From NCBI GenBank assembly GCA_030704615.1, contig CM060731.1, positions 54,608,221-54,668,220 of the forward strand: a stretch of 60,000 nt of DNA. The letters are read 5' to 3'. Origin of the DNA: Takakia lepidozioides. Taxonomy: Eukaryota; Streptophyta; Takakiopsida; Takakiales; Takakiaceae. The position numbers and the translations under genes are program-made. The notes under the pieces are model-generated. The model was not told where the DNA came from. It did no database searches and was given only the letters and a program-made list of their open reading frames with translations. Shown piece after piece: positions 1 to 9,270 of this stretch. The stretch's first letter is position 1. Each line of letters starts with the position of its first letter.

Positions 1-737
1 GCCCACCACATCCAAACAACGGGTCACCCACCATGGCAGGGTCCATGCCCTAGGGTCTACCGCTACTTATCAGGGCAGACCCAGAGAGGGTCTGCTACCT
101 TATCCCGGACTTCGAATGTTTTAGAGATTTTGTGAGTCTTTCCAAGTCCAAAAAGGATTGATAAAGCTCCATCTCATCATACCATAGTGTCATGACAGCT
201 CCGAACCTAGAATTATATTTATAGGGATTGCACCTCACCACTAGGATACCTACCACTTTCTTCACAGCCTTTGACCTTGGAATAGCGTATGCACCTACGG
301 AGAGCCCCTCCACGGGTGTGCCTGTCTGTGGGTCTGCAGGTGAGGCATGAGGAGACCCTCCATAGTGCATACCATCCCTCCAAGACCCATGGGCCGGGTG
401 GGGTCGGGCTGACCCTCTCCTATTGGCGGGCCGCACAATGTGTGGGCCCCGCCATGCATTTAAGACGCTATTAATCTAAAATGAGAGGCATGTATGTGCA
501 TCCGCTTATCCATTTCACTTGCATTCAGAATTATATTTCACCTACGTTTTGTGAAGGTGTAGGGAAGGACGTTGTAGCCGAATAGTCGTTTCAGCGAGGA
601 CACGTTTGTGTATCGTAGAGAGCCCACCAAAGAATGTCCCACTATGAAACAAATAGTGAAAGGTTTCATTAATGTGTCAACTGTGTGTATTTTATTTTAG
701 GAAATAATTTTATTTATACGTAAACTGAACGGTTAAA

Positions 738-772
<35 letters not shown>

Positions 773-1029
773 CAGTTTTACGTTAATTTGTAGTTGGTTG
801 TATGACTTACCAAAAAAATATGGATGATCAAACGTGACCTGTCGTTCAAAGAAGGAAAAAATGAATTCAGATTTAAATTCAATTTGAAATTCAGATTTGA
901 GCTACCGTCCCTTGACAACCGTTTAGCATTTTTGCGCCTAATAATAAAATCAATCAATCAGAAAATTAGGCATGTTTTGAAAACAATTTCTCAAATTAGG
1001 CATCTTTCATGCTATAATTTCTTAGAATT
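1..1029. other. Left flank of element B, no gene recognised
   Basis: The reading frames here are short and have no family resemblance. The stretch is AT-rich towards its right end. It is the presumed pre-insertion locus of element B, whose left end abuts it at 1034. I see no RNA gene or coding exon I could defend. Confidence 0.6.
737..769. repeat. AAT microsatellite
   Basis: About ten uninterrupted AAT units inside AT-rich flanking DNA. It is a simple sequence repeat with no sign of function. Confidence 0.9.
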
Positions 1030-1033
1030 AGGC
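1030..1033. other. Target-site duplication of element B, left copy (AGGC)
   Basis: AGGC immediately precedes the B terminus TGTCGTGCGC. The same four bases follow the opposite terminus CTTGACA at 32789-32792. Finding it at both outer ends marks 1034-32788 as one integration footprint. Four bases alone could match by chance, but the ends also coincide exactly with the TG...CA termini predicted from element C. Confidence 0.7.
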
Positions 1034-1119
1034 TGTCGTGCGCATACATATCGCTACACAACTACATCGCTATCCAAACCACACCACACATATATGCACA
1101 ATAAAGTAGTCTGCCACAA
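1034..1119 (-). repeat. B2 segment of element B (distal half of split repeat)
   Basis: This is the reverse complement of B1 at 2635-2720, nearly base for base, and it forms the outer 3' terminus of B. On the minus strand it begins TTGTGGCAG and ends GCGCACGACA, next to the AGGC duplication. In element C the equivalent B2 ends in the same GCGCACGACA at its insertion boundary, which confirms this as a true element end. Confidence 0.75.
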
Positions 1120-2617
1120 TAGTGCGGCATGCCCATGAGGAGTTGGGGCATTTTGGGGTGCGACGCACTCATAGTCTACTGCAGGGGCAGTATTGGTGGC
1201 GTGGTATGCACACAGAGGTGCAACAATTTGTGGCTAGGTGCATGGTGTATGACAGGGTGCGTGCTTCATTCATCGCCCCTACTCCACAATTGCACCCTCT
1301 TCCGATCATGGGATTGGGCTACAGGTGGAGTCTTGACTTCGCAGGGCCGTTGCCACTGACCATGCGCCACAACAAGTACGTGTTGGTGATGGTGGAGCAC
1401 TTCTCCAAGTGGATTGAATTGGTTCCATTGCCTGATAAGGCTAGTGAGGGAGCTGCGTATGCATTCTTGGATTGTGTGCTTAGCCGATTCGGTGCTCCAG
1501 CTGAGGTACTCACGGACCAAGGGAGAGAGTTCTTGGGGGAGTTTCAGGCTTTGTGTGACAAGGCCTTGATAGACCACTGCACCACTTCTCGGGATCATCC
1601 TGAGGCCGATGGCTTGGCAGAGAGAGTTGTTCAGACAGTAAAGAGGGGTTTGCGCAAGTATGGCTTGCAGACGGGACACCTAGGAGATTGGGACCTTCAG
1701 TTACCCTGGTTAGCCATGGGTTACAGGTTCAGCAAGCAAGCATCACTTACCTCCTTCTCACCATACTTTCTTCTCTTTGGCCGAGAGCCGGATTTGCCTA
1801 CATCCATTCGCAGAGAAGCTGCTACAGTTCTTAACCTTGACGATCCGGACGTGTGGGCACGTGCATGTGAGCAGCGTGCAGAGTTGTTCAAGAGAGTCAT
1901 GCCCATGGCTTTCGAGAACCTTGCCATTGCACAACACCGTGATACGTTGAGGTATGCTACCATACGTGGTGGGGGCTATCGTCCTGGGGTTCGGAGATTC
2001 AACCCTGGTGACTATGTCTATCTGCAGCAGACTGCTCCTACGACCCTGGATGTGACTGCAGGACGTGTTATTTTGAGGGTTCGAGAGGTCTTGTCCTCAG
2101 GCGTCTTGGTCTTGGAGGGTCGGGATGGCATAACTTGGAAGGACCATGTGCGTAATTGTGCGCCATGTCACCTTCCGAATGTCGATGGCAAGATTGACCC
2201 AAACCTGGCAGTGGTATCTGCAGGTTTGAGGTGCATGTTGTGTAAGTCTACTAAAGGGGCAGCCACCATGCTGGTGTGTGATCGATGCTCTAGAGGTTGG
2301 CATATGGGATGCTTGACTCCACCTCTTGAGATGGTTCCAGATGGGGATTGGTTATGTCCACATTGCATTGGATAGTGGGAGTGGATACAACCATGGAAGG
2401 CTAACAAGAAACGCAAGGCCCAGCTACTATGAGACCTTGAACACACGAGATCCTGGCTCAAGTTCACAGATTGCAAGACGGCGACTAACGATGGGGCTAC
2501 TCTTGTACCCGACCTCTTGGTCTATAGAGTTTGAGTACAATAGAAACAGTGATAGAGGACTTAGTACGGCTGTGGCTATTACATCTTGTAGCTATCTGGA
2601 GGTAGAGGGACCTATCC
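1120..2617 (+). repeat. Inverted duplication arm 1 (integrase-PHD region of B)
   Basis: A 1498-base segment that repeats 3080-4577 in inverted orientation; both arms have the same length. The encoded 417-residue protein segments are identical and antisense frames match too, so divergence is minimal. The 462-base spacer contains the purine tract, B1, and A2. The outer edge of this arm abuts B2 directly. It may be a strand-switch product made before integration, or an assembly fold-back; the sequence alone cannot decide. Confidence 0.85.
1122..2375 (+). pseudogene. Integrase-PHD 3' fragment of the pol frame (inverted extra copy)
   Basis: 417 codons covering the end of the Gypsy pol frame. It starts abruptly at the HHCC zinc-binding part of integrase, with no upstream reverse transcriptase, so it is a 5'-truncated copy and not a gene. 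The DDE core is visible: Asp72 (WSLDFAGP), Asp132 (LTDQGREF) and Glu167 (DGLAE), with the expected 35-residue gap between the last two. The zinc-binding part has CMVY where element E has CMVC. A C4HC3 PHD finger fills about residues 371-417. It is identical in protein sequence to the C-terminus of the pol frame at 3322-6456. Confidence 0.85.
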
Positions 2618-2620
2618 ACC

Positions 2621-2634
2621 AGCTAGGGGGGCGA
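2621..2634 (+). other. Polypurine tract before B1
   Basis: An AGCTAGGGGGGCGA tract sits directly before B1. The same purine run precedes B1 in element C (14923-14933, minus strand). In Gypsy elements the purine tract primes plus-strand DNA exactly at the start of the terminal repeat. Its position therefore says the reverse-transcribed repeat begins with segment B, not segment A. Confidence 0.65.
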
Positions 2635-2720
2635 TTGTGGCAGACTACTTTATTGTGCATATATGTGTGGTGTGGTTTGGACAGCGATGTAGTTGTGTAG
2701 CGATATGTATGCGCACGACA
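2635..2720 (+). repeat. B1 segment (internal copy)
   Basis: 86 bases between the purine tract and A2, repeated inverted at 1034-1119. It ends GCGCACGACA, followed by GC and then the A2 start TGTCAAG. The junction GACA-GC-TGTC is a perfect 10-base palindrome. Confidence 0.75.
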
Positions 2721-2722
2721 GC

Positions 2723-3072
2723 TGTCAAGTTAAATAAGCACAGTGTGAAAACAGCTAGAATAAAACTAGTTATTTATATTTAACACTTGGATTTAGGTCA
2801 AGTGTTAAATCAGGTGTCAAGTTTAGTTTGACACCTGGTCCGTCTTATCTTCACGAGAGCGGCAGTCGCGCAGCTCATCTCTCTGGAGTTGAGCCTGCGC
2901 GACCGAGCTCCTGCATGCGTTTAGATCTGAATGTACTCATGATGGGAGTGTAGGTTGTTGTGGGGTGGAGTCCCCATAGCTTGGGGTGCCCCTGGCTCGA
3001 CTACTATTTCTAAGAGTGATGGTTTGGTTTTCATGTTTTGTGTCAACAGTGTGTTCTTGGGTTTTCTTATCA
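2723..3072 (+). repeat. A2 segment of element B (inverted with the duplication)
   Basis: 350 bases starting TGTCAAG and ending TTATCA, nearly identical to A1 of B at 32439-32788 (also 350 bases). It contains adjacent perfect hairpins near its start and a GC-rich hairpin in its middle that recurs with compensating changes in elements C and E. At 3073 the sequence passes to the other arm of the inverted duplication, not to B2. Confidence 0.8.
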
Positions 3073-3079
3073 CAGATGC

Positions 3080-4577
3080 GGATAGGTCCCTCTACCTCCA
3101 GATAGCTACAAGATGTAATAGCCACAGCCGTACTAAGTCCTCTATCACTGTTTCTATTGTACTCAAACTCTATAGACCAAGAGGCCGGGTACAAGAGTAG
3201 CCCCATCGTTAGTCGCCGTCTTGCAATCTGTGAACTTGAGCCAGGATCTCGTGTGTTCAAGGTCTCATAATAGTTGGGCCTTGCGTTTCTTGTTAGCCTT
3301 CCATGGTTGTATCCACTCCCACTATCCAATGCAATGTGGACATAACCAATCCCCATCTGGAACCATCTCAAGAGGTGGAGTCAAGCATCCCATATGCCAA
3401 CCTCTAGAGCATCGATCACACACCAGCATGGTGGCTGCCCCTTTAGTAGACTTACACAACATGCACCTCAAACCTGCAGATACCACTGCCAGGTTTGGGT
3501 CAATCTTGCCATCGACATTCGGAAGGTGACATGGCGCACAATTACGCACATGGTCCTTCCAAGTTATGCCATCCCGACCCTCCAAGACCAAGACGCCTGA
3601 GGACAAGACCTCTCGAACCCTCAAAATAACACGTCCTGCAGTCACATCCAGGGTCGTAGGAGCAGTCTGCTGCAGATAGACATAGTCACCAGGGTTGAAT
3701 CTCCGAACCCCAGGACGATAGCCCCCACCACGTATGGTAGCATACCTCAACGTATCACGGTGTTGTGCAATGGCAAGGTTCTCGAAAGCCATGGGCATGA
3801 CTCTCTTGAACAACTCTGCACGCTGCTCACATGCACGTGCCCACACGTCCGGATCGTCAAGGTTAAGAACTGTAGCAGCTTCTCTGCGAATGGATGTAGG
3901 CAAATCCGGCTCTCGGCCAAAGAGAAGAAAGTATGGTGAGAAGGAGGTAAGTGATGCTTGCTTGCTGAACCTGTAACCCATGGCTAACCAGGGTAACTGA
4001 AGGTCCCAATCTCCTAGGTGTCCCGTCTGCAAGCCATACTTGCGCAAACCCCTCTTTACTGTCTGAACAACTCTCTCTGCCAAGCCATCGGCCTCAGGAT
4101 GATCCCGAGAAGTGGTGCAGTGGTCTATCAAGGCCTTGTCACACAAAGCCTGAAACTCCCCCAAGAACTCTCTCCCTTGGTCCGTGAGTACCTCAGCTGG
4201 AGCACCGAATCGGCTAAGCACACAATCCAAGAATGCATACGCAGCTCCCTCACTAGCCTTATCAGGCAATGGAACCAATTCAATCCACTTGGAGAAGTGC
4301 TCCACCATCACCAACACGTACTTGTTGTGGCGCATGGTCAGTGGCAACGGCCCTGCGAAGTCAAGACTCCACCTGTAGCCCAATCCCATGATCGGAAGAG
4401 GGTGCAATTGTGGAGTAGGGGCGATGAATGAAGCACGCACCCTGTCATACACCATGCACCTAGCCACAAATTGTTGCACCTCTGTGTGCATACCACGCCA
4501 CCAATACTGCCCCTGCAGTAGACTATGAGTGCGTCGCACCCCAAAATGCCCCAACTCCTCATGGGCATGCCGCACTA
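3080..4577 (-). repeat. Inverted duplication arm 2 (in situ 3' end of B pol)
   Basis: The arm that remains in frame with the rest of B pol, matching 1120-2617 over the same 1498 bases. At 3080 the 3' untranslated region stops just before where the purine tract should be. This arm therefore lacks its own purine tract and B1-A2, which exist only in the inverted arm. Confidence 0.85.
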
Positions 4578-6456
4578 ACCGTGCCCGGTGTGTTGGGTGA
4601 GGCACAATCCTCACTCGACCATCCTCCCACACTCGGAGCAGGTGTGTCCCTTCCCACTTGAACCTTTTGGCTCGTTGTAGGATCCGATCCCTCTCCTTGG
4701 CAGTCACAGTGGCTGCAGTGTCTCCAGTGTGGACGTAGTCCAACACAACTGAATCCTCATGTATATCTTTGGCGCCACCTTGCTCCTTGTTGGCCTCAGG
4801 GTCCTCAGACACTTGATCTACAGTCATCCCTGTTGCAGGTCCAACCTGGCCTTCCGCTGCCAAGATACACAGAAATGCAGATGCATGCCATCCGGGCACC
4901 ATCTCCTGGTCCATCTCACCATGCCACCGAGCTCCAGTGTCATCCTGCTGGCTCGTGCATGGATTGCGACTCAACCCATCTGCATTGCGATTGACCAAAC
5001 CCGGTCGATGCACCACCTGAAAGTCATACTCTTGAAGGATGAGTGCCCACCGTGCAAGCTTCCCTGTAAGCTTGTCTGACTCCATCAACCACTTGAGTGG
5101 TTGGTGATCCGTGACAAGGGTGAAGAGATTGCCGTATAGATAGCACCTGAAGTATGCCACGGCCCACACTGCAGCTAAGCATTCTCCCTCATATGAGCTA
5201 TACTTAGACTCTCCAGCATTGTTCGAGCGGCTAGCATAAGCCACTACGAACTCTCTTCCCTCATCATCCACCTGTGTGAGCACCGCTCCAAGCCCCAACA
5301 TGCTCCAATCTGTATGCAGCTGAAAAGGACGCCCCCTGATAGGTCGTCTCAAGATAGGCGCCGAGGTCAACCTCGCCTTGAGCTCTTGAAAAGCTCGTTC
5401 TTGCTCATCTTCCCACTGCCACTCCTGGTCCACCTTGGTCAGCTTGGTTAGAGCCTTTGCAATGGCACTAAATCCCTTAACAAACCGTCTGTAATAGTTT
5501 GCTAGCCCCATGAAAGCTCGAACTCGGCTCACATCCGTGGGGCGTGGAACATGTGCAATGGACTCTACCTTAGTCTGTTGTACCCCCAATCCTCCAGGAT
5601 ATATCATGTGACCCAGATACTCAATCTGGTTGTGAAAAAACTTGCACTTGCCCGGATGTAACTTCAATCCGTGCGTCCTCAAGCGCTCAAATACCCCCTG
5701 AAGGTGTCTCTCATGCTCCTCCACCATAGCACTAAAGATGATGATGTCATCTATGTAGCACCGAGCAAAGTCCACCCCTGCTAGAATCCTATCCATGACT
5801 CTCTGAAACTCTGCAGGAGCATTCTTAAGCCCAAATGGTAAGAACCGCCACTGATATAGGCAATCCTTGCCGTGCTCATTGATCCCCCAGAATGCCGTCT
5901 TCTGCTTGTCCGCCTCCTTGATTGGCAACTGGTGATATCCGGATCGTAAATCCAAAGTGCTAAAGGCCTTCGCATGCCCGATGGCATCAAAGATCTCCTC
6001 TGGTGTTGGCATGGCATACTTATCGGACTTGGTCTGACGATTTACAGGCCGGTAATCACCGCACATACGTCTCTCCGTCCAATTGCCATAGACATCCTTC
6101 TTGGCTGGCATCACTGTGGCTGAAGCATACTCTCCACCAGAGAGCTCCACCAAACCTGCCTCCCAGAGATCTTGAGTCCTCATCTGAATCAAAGACCTCT
6201 CCATGTCACTGTATCTATAGGGTCTCCGAAAGATTGGTGTGTCAGTGGCCAACTCAATACGGATCTCTTGACCCTTCAGTGCTCCCAAGTCCTTCAAACT
6301 GAAGGCAAAGCAATTCCTGTGAGCCCTCAGGAACCGCCGTATACGTCGTCTCTCTCCTCCGGTGACAATGGGTCCAATGTAAGGCTCCCAATTGTCCTCC
6401 GTAACTGCAACCTTAAGTCCAGTGGGCTTAGGGGTAGAGGACGCGTCCCGTGGTTG
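3322..6456 (-). CDS. Element B pol: reverse transcriptase, RNase H, DDE integrase, PHD finger
   Basis: An uninterrupted frame of about 1045 codons after a UAG stop at 6457-6459; counting from the first Met (6297) gives 991 residues. It copies element RNA into DNA and inserts it. Reverse transcriptase has LDLRSGYHQ near residue 116 and the catalytic YIDD at 171-174. RNase H shows HTDW (Asp320), the EGE acidic region near 360 and TDHQ (Asp387). Integrase has an HHCC-like finger whose last cysteine is Tyr (CMVY), then the D, D(35)E core. The C-terminus is a PHD finger (C4HC3 with a WLCPHC end), a type known to read histone H3 tails. It is probably expressed by readthrough of the preceding stop. 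It is the only full-length intact frame among the three related elements. Confidence 0.92.
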   Translation of the reverse strand, partial: QPRDASSTPKPTGLKVAVTEDNWEPYIGPIVTGGERRRIRRFLRAHRNCFAFSLKDLGALKGQEIRIELATDTPIFRRPYRYSDMERSLIQMRTQDLWEAGLVELSGGEYASATVMPAKKDVYGNWTERRMCGDYRPVNRQTKSDKYAMPTPEEIFDAIGHAKAFSTLDLRSGYHQLPIKEADKQKTAFWGINEHGKDCLYQWRFLPFGLKNAPAEFQRVMDRILAGVDFARCYIDDIIIFSAMVEEHERHLQGVFERLRTHGLKLHPGKCKFFHNQIEYLGHMIYPGGLGVQQTKVESIAHVPRPTDVSRVRAFMGLANYYRRFVKGFSAIAKALTKLTKVDQEWQWEDEQERAFQELKARLTSAPILRRPIRGRPFQLHTDWSMLGLGAVLTQVDDEGREFVVAYASRSNNAGESKYSSYEGECLAAVWAVAYFRCYLYGNLFTLVTDHQPLKWLMESDKLTGKLARWALILQEYDFQVVHRPGLVNRNADGLSRNPCTSQQDDTGARWHGEMDQEMVPGWHASAFLCILAAEGQVGPATGMTVDQVSEDPEANKEQGGAKDIHEDSVVLDYVHTGDTAATVTAKERDRILQRAKRFKWEGTHLLRVWEDGRVRIVPHPTHRARLVRHAHEELGHFGVRRTHSLLQGQYWWRGMHTEVQQFVARCMVYDRVRASFIAPTPQLHPLPIMGLGYRWSLDFAGPLPLTMRHNKYVLVMVEHFSKWIELVPLPDKASEGAAYAFLDCVLSRFGAPAEVLTDQGREFLGEFQALCDKALIDHCTTSRDHPEADGLAERVVQTVKRGLRKYGLQTGHLGDWDLQLPWLAMGYRFSKQASLTSFSPYFLLFGREPDLPTSIRREAATVLNLDDPDVWARACEQRAELFKRVMPMAFENLAIAQHRDTLRYATIRGGGYRPGVRRFNPGDYVYLQQTAPTTLDVTAGRVILRVREVLSSGVLVLEGRDGITWKDHVRNCAPCHLPNVDGKIDPNLAVVSAGLRCMLCKSTKGAATMLVCDRCSRGWHMGCLTPPLEMVPDGDWLCPHCIG

Positions 6457-6459
6457 CTA
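6451..6459 (-). promoter_or_regulatory. Candidate UAG readthrough site between methyltransferase and reverse transcriptase
   Basis: On the minus strand the frame reads GCA-TAG-CAA-CCA. The six bases after the stop fit CARYYA, the consensus for efficient UAG readthrough in plant systems. The frame is the same before and after the stop, and element E has the same stop and context at 44252-44260. Conservation in two copies suggests a real expression switch and not decay. Confidence 0.6.
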
Positions 6460-7832
6460 TGCTGCAACCTCTTGAGCAGTACTTCCTTCCTGCTCAGTCA
6501 ATGACAACGCCTCATCCTGCCCCATCATCTCATCATTGAGAACCTCCTCATCCCGAGAAGAATCCCCAACCTCATCCATCACAGCTGCTTTGGCTGCCAA
6601 CTCCCTCTGAACCTCGAGCACCCCCCACGTGTGCCATGGATGTCTACACCCCGTGGTCCTCACCGGCTCGCCCCCACTCGCTGCCTGTACCGTCTCGGTA
6701 GGCAGAGAGACCGTCAAGGGAAGTGCATTCCGCACTCTACGTTGCTCAGCCATAGCCAAGCTGATAATCCAAGTCAAGCGATTGAGATCCATTGCTTGCC
6801 CCAACACCTGACGACATGATGCCTTAGAAAGAGAAGGCACCGCCGTGGTCCCAGTGGAAAACCCCATAGCCCGCTCTCGCTCGTCGGCATTAGGCTCCAC
6901 TAACTGCTGCAACTGAGCATCCCACAGGAGGCCAGGTCCACCATCCCGAAAAGCATGGGATCCTGGGAAGCTGATTAGTGTAGGTAATGCTGCTTGTGGT
7001 TGACCCACCCTGTTGACCACTGCCAAAGGCGAACGGTCATCGTGTCTCACACGTTGAGACTGCCTCCCTGTGTCCAAAATGCCATCCACGGTGAGGTGTG
7101 CTGACCGCTGCACCCCATCAAATGCACGCTTGAGCAGTGCGGGTGGCATCAAGTTAGTCCACCAAAGCCGTGGACGATGAGCCCGTGACCCCACTGTAGC
7201 TGCATCAGCAACGCTGCTGACCCAAGCCATGACCGGACTTGATGCACACTGGCCATCACCCTGGCCCGAGAATCACCCATCAGTGGCACATTCTCCAAGA
7301 TGTATGCTGGAGATACAGATTGATGAAGCTGCAAATGGCGCAAAACCCGCACCATCTCCCAAAACAGACCTGTCCTCAAGTCTCGCAATCCATTGCCATG
7401 CCCGGCTGATGAATGCCCTTGGCAGGGCCAACCTGCCACTACCAGATCAATGGAGCCAACCTGCTCCAAATCCGGCGCCCCCAGCAACGAAATGTCTGCT
7501 GGCAAGGCTTGTTGGTATCCACGAACTGCAGACACTGGCAACAAAGCAGGGTACTGCTGTACCAACTGAGCAACATGACGCAGTGAGACGCGTCGTGCAG
7601 TCTCATCCCTCTCCACATACAGGTAACGCCTTACTTGCACACCTGCCTGTAGCACAGCAGCCAATCCAGTGCTGATCCCGCCAAACAAGTCCAGAAGGCA
7701 AATGCCTTCATTTGGATACTGCCACACAATAGGTGTGGTATCCAATGGTGACAACTGAGGTGGTCCTGGTGCAATACCCGCACTCTCCTTCTCTCCTGAC
7801 GGTACAAAAGCCTCTACCCAGGCTTGTTGCAC
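6457..7832 (-). pseudogene. Element B DNMT3-like cytosine-5 DNA methyltransferase domain (one frameshift)
   Basis: The domain transfers a methyl group from S-adenosylmethionine to cytosine C5. Motifs in order: I LDLFGGISTGLAAVL, then a DNMT3-like segment RYLYVERDETARR; IV GWPCQG with the catalytic Cys; VI ILENVP; VIII AHRPRLWWTN, resembling the DNMT3 AHRARYFWGN block; IX around NADERERAMGF; X LGQAMDLNRLTWI. The overall order matches DNMT3/DRM-type catalytic domains. A 1-base deletion near 7215, relative to element E, splits it into frames 7832-7149 and 7230-6457. It is fused in frame to the protease upstream, apart from a CAG-to-TAG change at 7851, and ends at the UAG before reverse transcriptase. 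No separate start is seen, so it was probably a polyprotein domain. Confidence 0.85.
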
Positions 7833-7850
7833 CCGTCGATCAGCATCCCG

Positions 7851-8924
7851 CTACAAATCCTTGCTCGTACCCCACAATGGAGTGTGAGCAACCAGGGCAG
7901 GCAACTCCGCCATACCATGCATGTCATCCTGCTCTGCTGGAGGTGGCACATCTTCTGCATGGGCATTGCTTTCCAGCAACTCTCCAGGCCAACTAACTGC
8001 AGCTGTAAAGGCGGCTAGTGTTGGCATGTTGCCTCGCTGGGCAGCCGCAATACCCCCAATGAATGTCACAGGGAGCTGTGCACGACGACCATCCCCTGAC
8101 TGCCATCCAGGCCTGTAGAATGCTGACTCCTCCCAAAAGTCCAGGGTGAAGCCCATGGGGTATAACACTGCCCCACCAACGAGGACATCGTAAGAGACCG
8201 CGTCTGTCACAATGGCCTTGGCTCGCATGACTGAGCCATCGATAGGATGATCCGGCTGTAGTCTAATGGCCAACTGATGCCGTGTCATGCCCTGAGCCTG
8301 CTCTGATCCTCCCAGAGATGTCTGTATCTGGAAAGGAAAAGGCTCCATATCCGCCTCCATGAGGCCCAAACCTGCAATAGCAGCTCTGCCCAACATCAGT
8401 GGCTGAGCTCCCGAGTCCAACAAGACCCACAGTGGCCGGTACTTCTTGCCTGCCGGTCCACTCAAAGAGAAAATGCCATCCTGGTTGTCTAACAAGACAA
8501 CTCCAGGTGTCACCATGGCGCGCTCAAAGGCTGGCCTAGCTGGCAGCTCCGTCAACCTGGCAGCTGCAGCTTGCCATGGCGCAGCCGTGGCAGTCTTGAC
8601 CCTCAAATCCGAGGATCCCTCTGCCACTACACCTTCCAGTAACTCCGTAGAAGATGAAGTGACCTCCCCACTCTCACAGAGTGTTGCTGCTAGTCTGAAC
8701 ACTACAGCTGGTCTTTTCCCCGGCGTCGCAATCATGGTTGCCGAGAACAGTGGGGCTTGACACACAGAGGTGGCTGCCCCCAACAACACACCGGCTGCAC
8801 TAGCCTTGGCAGCAGGTGTCAGTGCTGCACGTGTAGCTCTCCCCAATGGCATAGAAACCTCCGCCTCGGTAACAGTCGGGCGAGAACTAGGTGCCATGGA
8901 TGGCGTTGACACTGTCTCCGCCAA
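7851..8924 (-). pseudogene. Element B aspartic protease region of Gag-Pol
   Basis: About 357 codons. The retropepsin motif is LLDSGAQPLMLGRA near the middle of the frame, preceded by a long Ala/Thr/Pro-rich linker. It should cleave the Gag-Pol precursor. It ends at a TAG at 7851-7853 where element E has CAG, so the ancestral frame ran straight into the methyltransferase. Small deletions near 8970 and 9110 separate it from gag. The enzyme core itself is open. Confidence 0.8.
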
Positions 8925-9270
8925 GGTGAATGACTGAGGCAGCCTCGCCTGACAGCTTGCCTCCCCACGTTGTGATCCAACTCCACCTCTGCACCTTGTG
9001 GCTCAGGAACTCGTGCTGCTCCTCGAGTCACGGCTGCAGCAGACTCCACCTGCTCTAGTGGTAGTGCTGCTCCGCACATGAATCCCATGCCTCCCATATC
9101 TCCTCCTCGGGAGCAGGAGGTGGACCATCCCGCCTGGGAGCCGGTACCGCCTGAGCTATAGCCATTGCAGCGAGCCTCTGCTCTAGCTGCTGAAGCCGGT
9201 TGGCCATGCCTTGGTCAACACCCTGACCTCCGCGTCCGTGGCCATGTTGAGCTTGCCCTTGGCCTGCACC

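Noticed and set aside
1266-1679. Antisense frames opposite integrase (also at 4018-4431)
   Set aside because: Shadows of the integrase coding strand; they recur only because the segment is duplicated.
2326-3371. Frames reading beyond the PHD stop into the 3' untranslated region of B and its inverted copy
   Set aside because: They overlap the PHD frame out of phase or cross the inverted junction; no domain content.
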